A DNA stretch of 10,742 bases from an uncultured Clostridia bacterium (GTDB taxonomy: Bacteria; Bacillota; Clostridia; Christensenellales; UBA1242), in contig CALDPW010000212.1 of the NCBI GenBank assembly GCA_937911885.1, positions 1-10,742 on the forward strand, read 5' to 3'. The notes beneath the pieces were generated by a model. It worked only from the letters and a program-made list of their open reading frames with translations. It did not search any database and was not told where the DNA came from. Shown one piece after another: positions 9,801 through 10,742 of this stretch. How positions within the stretch are numbered: position 1 is the first letter of the stretch; the number at the start of each line of letters is the position of its first letter. Made by a program: the position numbers and the translations under genes.

Positions 9801-10742
9801 CAGTGGTTTCTGAAATTCCGTTAACTTTAATTGTTACACCTTTTGCTAAAACATCAGTTAAAACAGTTGTTTCGCCAAAACCGAATATACCACCAACTGT
9901 GCCCGAAGCCGCAGTTTCAATTCTAATGTTTGTAGCTGCAAAGTTAGCAATTCTACCTTTTGTTTTTGCATAAGCAAATAATGAACCCACATAAGTAGCA
10001 TCTGCACTAATAATTTTAATATTATCAAGTGTGAAGTGGTGGAAGTATGCATCTTCTGATACACCAACCAATCCTAAGTAAGTTCTATCTTCAGTATTAT
10101 AGGTTCCTGCGTTTGCAGCAATTGTGCCATTTTGAACGCTTGAATCATAAATACGGAAGTTATAGTAAGAACCATCTGGGTTTGCTTGTGAATGAATTGA
10201 ACCAACAAATGGATCTGCAATTGTTCCAACAGGAACCCAGTTAGAATCTGCAATATCAATATCATTTTGTAAAATAAATTCAGCCTTTTTATAGGTTTCC
10301 ATTTGTTTTAGTTGTTTGATATTGTAAACCAAAATACGGCTCTTAATAGCTTTTGGTTCCAAATAAGGATATGCAGTATTAACGTCGGCAGCTGTTATTT
10401 CTTCGCCATCTTTTTGAACACCTACCCAGTAATCTAGGCTCCAGTTTTCAAATATACCATCGGTAACGTCTTTTTCGTTTCCAAAATTACTTGTTTGTGA
10501 AGTAATGCTCTTATCTCCCCAAACCTTAGCTTCGTCAATAACAATTTGAGTTCCAAAAATTTCAGCATGAGTTCTAGCAGAACCAATATTTTGAAGTCGG
10601 CTAAAGAATGAGTGATTAATTACTGTTCCTTCAGAGTTTGTAATTGTGTTAAGACCCGAAACACCTGCATAGTTTGTAGTTGCACCAAAACGAACGTCTT
10701 GTTCAATCTTTTTGGTTCCAGTGCGCGAGTTAATTGTTGTGT
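838..10742 (-). CDS. Giant secreted or surface repeat protein, GLUG-like modules plus eight InlB B-repeats (5' part missing)
   Basis: One frame stays open from the right edge to a TAA at 840-838 and encodes 3,300 visible residues; the N-terminus and any signal peptide lie outside. Residues are counted from codon 10740-10738. Order of parts: the end of a module (1-130), module A (about 131-877), module B (877-1171), module C (1206-1584), module D (1586-2034), module E (2057-2457), a Gly/Tyr/Trp-rich region (2457-2634) and eight Flg_new repeats (2635-3300). Modules A to E carry GLUG-like GG-I/V-x-G repeats; several open with W-x-PIG and close with W...YP-x-L. Such folds are normally extracellular beta-solenoids. 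No enzyme motif, LPXTG or C-terminal membrane helix is present. An ATG, GTG or TTG start does not occur between 10363 and the edge in this frame, and a TTG at 10362 is internal to a module, so the true start is outside. An adhesin-like role is inferred from the families. Confidence 0.96.
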   Translation of the reverse strand, partial: TTINSRTGTKKIEQDVRFGATTNYAGVSGLNTITNSEGTVINHSFFSRLQNIGSARTHAEIFGTQIVIDEAKVWGDKSITSQTSNFGNEKDVTDGIFENWSLDYWVGVQKDGEEITAADVNTAYPYLEPKAIKSRILVYNIKQLKQMETYKKAEFILQNDIDIADSNWVPVGTIADPFVGSIHSQANPDGSYYNFRIYDSSVQNGTIAANAGTYNTEDRTYLGLVGVSEDAYFHHFTLDNIKIISADATYVGSLFAYAKTKGRIANFAATNIRIETAASGTVGGIFGFGETTVLTDVLAKGVTIKVNGISETTALDETTLLGFGGIGGISNSYEEETVVAASVRAENIDLNLQIGNTKDIATAVNGYTNSFKMGVSGVFGMVNSGTGLDTSISGASALNIKLTANIDFKDTTKVQYFGVGGIVGYANLTSVNGLIYTQEDIMTGVVSTYSLINSVSINSINVDVQNYSNELDVGGAIGVIAAATGTTGVENIQVTKSSVDTGKISVKNNTLSQINATNVAGVVGKVQNTNIVDVSAELEEISVNKDLTDESSAKTRVGGIAGSIENATKVANGYTKINKIYVQSAISATHNLITSIGGAFGEVDLSADSSVPTNVIIGSISRIVSNVNTLESYSTVTSATKLTKNIGGLIGTLHNGSVNESGANVNIVNGANSTINGNYNIGGFVGVVDIDPNNKIISAATNISRAVITNSYSTGYIEDNEALKATQSRDGLFVGAVNYKWSKAANGALQSLVEIGNNIAVGHYVHNNSKGSKELYLNADKGGFIGGFTESVTGSATNRYSNKGAGSYKNRQNILFVENFYNMDLVPHSNEIVSGLTTEDMLFNSETTFAVDNTDRAKVWDTEVWDISNNKYPMLKWISESEISYAEEADAKVDGFKFVLTGDINDTADDVTISAIADYRQIKAAVVTNRYSNNQVDFAKYKSVNFANVSFLQSLGTKINPADSYQDSHNAVILSGSFGGTTVANKVIYFKNGAGLSANVTSVDKNSVIYGLTSSSKVVQTNNGLITSVRGTTNIINTNNGVLFNVQTTGLTFTNNAFVDATISNGVITNNGTIYSSKVSNQTLTGGTILSSYSANGLNFKIYDSEGDPHDITVDGATNKATYDGSEYSLAKLVHGGEGLFDFNNIWTAVVPSAAQMVKFNYGLPVLQVELKENVHDKQLAEEYNWSNDNVTEEQHNDFIAKYAGTVITVESEEDLAEISTFANYGYKTVTYAVENPALAASDKFTGNVNKYGNVIITNNYNYGVRTTTNRTLYNFEGKTITLVNTVNELEIKEFFFNDKLWLPIGYGASNIPDSELVQTTSTQAYLKDTYVGAADNNNMFKGSIAGNKHVLSGLSAIGNNTNVGLFGSVHLTTEQHASNERAFAKDILIKDSNFVSTGDAGTAGALAGFAYASSNAGTAGNVVLTNKVGTKHANVYGKQVGSGLVGKVVFGNNNYVLNINKAYVNSDVYGTKASGIAKVYNGTGSSTSNLIKVDQFYYVGTLDSQEGTRALIADNNNANAKTSSVYAVNYTDTVLMLNTTAGKQNITARALGTEMLNGFDWVETWVRTNPGEYPEFNSKVEYWIKNVDESLNVTTNLIQITTPSQLARIAKEVANGNTFEGKTIQINNSLELGGRVWTPIGYYMDDATLNKPFRGTLKGKSGSNIKLQNIMSTAVYVEDPDNLQTGVESITNNGLGLVGYAENATIDNLTISSCIIYGQERIGTVAGFARDTVISNCSNGDEAAISIENTSTFVGGRHDVGGLVGYFQSTAGVLNLNNNTNRAYVNYAANTPSSDDKYFGGIAGTVQGINTGSVLCNNNKNIMNVVGYSYVGGLFGSINGNVTVNCVGDVAADNTGSVTGDSYVAGIVAYVTNGAKVTSVNNSGAITASAGDQYAAGIVADLNNGQITLAINNGSVSAAKAAGIVGKVSGTNNHVGNVLNNASSITGTSVAGIISASDMAYEQLLGLCVDAGSLKPIAGNNSNAPYRGVFNKSVTLTDASFNYGYSGASVSYRDIISQNPYWTIDGSNVIGINYTVNDPLSASKSEPLTYTYTATGEECYHITTQNEFNYVSWLIATNFVNSNVSTIIKPIYFSSVTLSGDFRALAGSSAYPIKTNIYGGTNVTISTADSSVNPKALFGYAYGNKNITITNIAVDNKQSSNTYRFASTGTLFKDVYGINLSNITVTSRTYYFTEKSGTVAKTLNNSNVSGVVANGTVRASGSNIGGITAYAGNGTTIDNCANNINITASSVAGGIVAEADSINIINGCSNTGTIDLSGGYGGGIAGSISSSTIRDAINNVGANIYGANYMGGIVGNASSSTITSSVTNYSKAYNAANVVGDNYVGGIAGQATSSTISYMLVRGTIYGADYVGGVVGRQSGGSTTNCAVKPVTVVIGDDYIGGVVGYLTGSGTITNNTLYGNEATSKSKSVYVIANIHATGGAGGVVGYYENGSLTGNTVNDAYVGYGTSNYFYTIENVDNYNANTRTHSRDFTDGGTYGKDDTPSTFKFGSIYGNRASSSGDYAGYNTFTNSGGRKLTKFVDEYTVKTKWTHAGGFAWAITYGHVKIVVHKREAEIGAGQYGGYGFGSASQMASKETEEDISGWWQGGEVNMYGSAPTYSSVTDEGFVIGDVDTVTITYNYNVSGITNETREIVSGMTAPNLSKERSGYVLQEWKLNGSTFDFTTAVTSDITLVAQWAETDKYKIEFDLQGGSGTFNTIKVAYEDTIDEDDWPSSNPTKSAGGTNLTFKGWYQVTYQQAVKSWNNLPAESKEGTTFQESFDYYKFEYDDDYEITHDYILYAHWSKAVVTFMNGATTFNTSVVDWNAAVAKPATDPTQSGKTFQYWATKSGEDYTEYNFANGVISDLTLHAVFSDANVTVTFYDDASNLATSYGTNGVQTIAKGSKLTRPTDPVRSGFDFDGWYTRPYGGEANYSTYKFDFNTAINANLNLYQYFVAKTWTVQFRDASGNSLQQNVSGVFTDIADQNIVTGGTASRPIIDPYKEGYTFAGWYTSSAFTTEFNFTGTVINANTTIYAKFNVITHEVKFINQDGSSIDSISIQTVNHGSNATRPSDPPAVTGKVFRNWYSVVKPNNSIDYEAYIFDFSSPITADTFVYAYYQDDDIVYNVTFVDAQGNELTGAAFTMQQVAFKGTVTLPTEDPVDPEDAVNSFIGWFTCARGSLTEAEYMAFEFDPSTQIINDTIIYAYWERPDVVITFVDPDGNAFSPAVSVTVKKGDLAEAPSEPTPPAGYTFAGWYKKSYTTFENDANPGDVYDNYKFDFDTTAITSNITLYAYFVAAS
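841..2838 (-). repeat. Eight tandem InlB B-type (Listeria-Bacteroides, Flg_new) repeats at the C-terminus
   Basis: Each unit has the family pattern: a beta strand such as VTFxD, then P-x-x-P, then GYTFAGWY or a variant, then FDF, then I-x-x-x-x-x-LYAYF/W. Approximate unit positions from N- to C-terminal are 2838-2647, 2631-2335, 2322-2122, 2109-1882, 1863-1636, 1614-1381, 1368-1114 and 1104-841. Units diverge strongly and carry insertions; the second has a long insert between its GWY and its final strand. The last unit ends in LYAYFVAAS and the stop follows at once. In the known family these repeats form ubiquitin-like beta-grasp domains that act as stalks or adhesive parts of surface proteins; that role here is inference. 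Confidence 0.92.
2839..3370 (-). other. Gly/Tyr/Trp-rich region of the giant protein with no recognised family
   Basis: About 178 residues lie between the last GLUG-like repeat and the first InlB B-repeat. Visible features include DFTDGGTYGKDDTPSTFKFG, a GGRKLTKFVDEY segment, WTHAGGFAWAITYGHVKIVV, a Gly/Tyr stretch (GAGQYGGYGFG) and a WWQGGEVNMYG segment. It has neither the GG-x-x-G spacing nor the GWY signature of its flanks. It may be a folded domain or a linker that caps the solenoid. No function is assigned. Confidence 0.6.
3370..4570 (-). repeat. Module E: a regular run of tandem GLUG-like repeats
   Basis: The module opens with CYHITTQNEFNYVSWL, a degenerate version of the usual entry segment, and lacks W-x-PIG. 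It then carries eight close repeats with cores IGGITAYAG, AGGIVAEAD, GGGIAGSIS, MGGIVGNAS, VGGIAGQAT, VGGVVGRQS, IGGVVGYLT and AGGVVGYYE. Spacing is about 26-31 residues except for a longer last step. Between cores, T-I-x-N/D-x-x-N and IYGA/GD-Y segments recur. This is the most regular solenoid in the protein and the most likely to change copy number. The last repeat leads into the Gly/Tyr/Trp-rich region. Confidence 0.85.
4640..5985 (-). repeat. Module D: complete GLUG-type module
   Basis: This is the most canonical module. It opens with LIQITTPSQLARIAKEV, then NTFEGKTIQINNSLELGG, VWTPIG and PFRGTLKG. It continues with GLUG-like cores GLGLVGYAE, VAGFARDT, VGGLVGYFQ, FGGIAGTVQ, VGGLFGSIN, VAGIVAYVT, AAGIVADLN, AAGIVGKVS and VAGIISASD. 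It closes near 4640-4685 with NPYWTIDGSNVIGINY, a diverged closing segment. The opening is the pattern that precedes GLUG repeats in many Bacillota and Bacteroidota surface proteins. Confidence 0.87.
5985..7125 (-). repeat. Module C: GLUG-type module with a split entry segment
   Basis: The entry begins VITVESEEDLAEISTFANYG. About 65 residues later it resumes as NFEGKTITLVNTVNELEIKE and LWLPIGYG, so the two halves of the usual entry are separated by an Asn/Tyr-rich insert containing NKYGNVIITNNYNYG. A MFKGSIAGNKHVLSGL segment and repeats with cores VGLFGSVHL, AGALAGFAY and GSGLVGKVV follow. The module closes with GFDWVETWVRTNPGEYPEF, a clear W...YP-x-F end. Confidence 0.82.
7230..8110 (-). repeat. 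Module B: atypical module with an NNG ladder in place of GG-x-x-G repeats
   Basis: About 295 residues follow the module A end. No W-x-PIG entry or GG-x-x-G core is seen. A series of short NNG-type steps is present instead: VVQTNNGLITS, IINTNNGVLFNV, TFTNNAFVDATI and GVITNNGTIYSS (about 7500-7700). The steps have uneven spacing of roughly 16 to 25 residues. The module ends in the normal style, NIWTAVVPSAAQ followed by YGLPVLQVEL. It is probably another beta-solenoid type with shorter rungs; that is inferred from the alternating polar and aliphatic pattern. Confidence 0.72.
8112..10350 (-). repeat. Module A: largest GLUG-type module (about 747 residues)
   Basis: The entry reads RILVYNIKQLKQM, then KAEFILQNDIDI, NWVPVG and PFVGSIHS. 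Cores such as LGLVGVSE, VGSLFAYAK, VGGIFGFGE, GGIGGISNS, VSGVFGMVN, VGGIVGYAN, VGGAIGVIA, VAGVVGKVQ, VGGIAGSIE, IGGAFGEVD, IGGLIGTLH and IGGFVGVVD follow. Many steps are about 50-65 residues apart, much longer than the usual GLUG period in module E. The closing segment is VWDTEVWDISNNKYPMLKW near 8108-8165. A Val/Ile/Asn/Thr-rich beta-helix with long side loops is the likely fold. Confidence 0.85.
10352..10742 (-). other. C-terminal end of a further module, cut by the right edge
   Basis: The frame continues to the edge with about 130 residues upstream of module A, beginning TTINSRTGTKKIEQDVRFGA. It contains GVSGLNTITNSEGTVIN and ends in ENWSLDYWVGVQKDGEE, then NTAYPYLEP, the same W...YP-x-L closure seen at the ends of modules A and C. 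This shows that at least one more module precedes module A outside the window and that the gene is longer than what is visible. Confidence 0.85.

Noticed and set aside
10360..10362. TTG at this position as the start of the giant protein
   Set aside because: The frame stays open to the right edge with typical module sequence (W...YPYL) just upstream, there is no Shine-Dalgarno, and the codon encodes Leu inside YPYLEP. The true start is outside the window.
838..10742. Mycoplasma-type genetic code (TGA as Trp)
   Set aside because: All tryptophans checked are TGG, and no in-frame TGA occurs in more than 3,300 codons or in the rpoB fragment.

Overview
The window looks like a piece of chromosome from a low-GC Gram-positive bacterium of the Bacillota. 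It is probably an uncultured, clostridia-like lineage, but that is inferred from the RpoB N-terminus, the very AT-rich intergenic DNA and the type of repeat protein. Tryptophan is read from TGG throughout, and no in-frame TGA interrupts more than 3,300 codons. Standard bacterial decoding (code 11) is therefore enough, which argues against a mycoplasma-type code. Both genes lie on the minus strand, so the biological reading order runs from right to left.

Reading leftward from the right edge, positions 10742 to 838 are one uninterrupted reading frame for a giant repeat protein. At least 3,300 residues are visible, and its N-terminus lies outside the window. Its architecture is a series of large GLUG-like beta-solenoid modules. 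They typically open with a 'W-x-PIG' segment and close with a 'W...YP-x-L' segment. A Gly/Tyr/Trp-rich region with no recognisable family follows, and then eight InlB B-type (Listeria-Bacteroides, Flg_new) repeats that run to the stop codon. No C-terminal sorting signal or membrane anchor is present. The likely role is a secreted or surface-displayed adhesin-like protein; this is inferred from the families, and no catalytic motif was seen.

A strong intrinsic terminator (808-831 plus its T-tract) closes the giant gene. Next comes a 445-bp AT-rich intergenic region. It holds a near-consensus sigma-A promoter (TTGACA, 17 bp, extended TG-T-TAAAAT) with an AT-rich upstream tract, an imperfect dyad inside the promoter spacer, and a predicted leader of about 230 nt. 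The leader contains a 5' stem-loop, a terminator-like hairpin with a T-run, and a 16-nt palindrome that touches the Shine-Dalgarno sequence.

The left edge (392 to 1) carries the first 130 codons of rpoB, the RNA polymerase beta subunit. The usual upstream neighbours rplJ-rplL are not there; the giant gene occupies that place. The two genes appear to be separate transcription units. No RNA gene, CRISPR array, insertion sequence or phage gene was seen. The points most worth a second look are the isolated, structured rpoB leader and the composite architecture of the giant protein.
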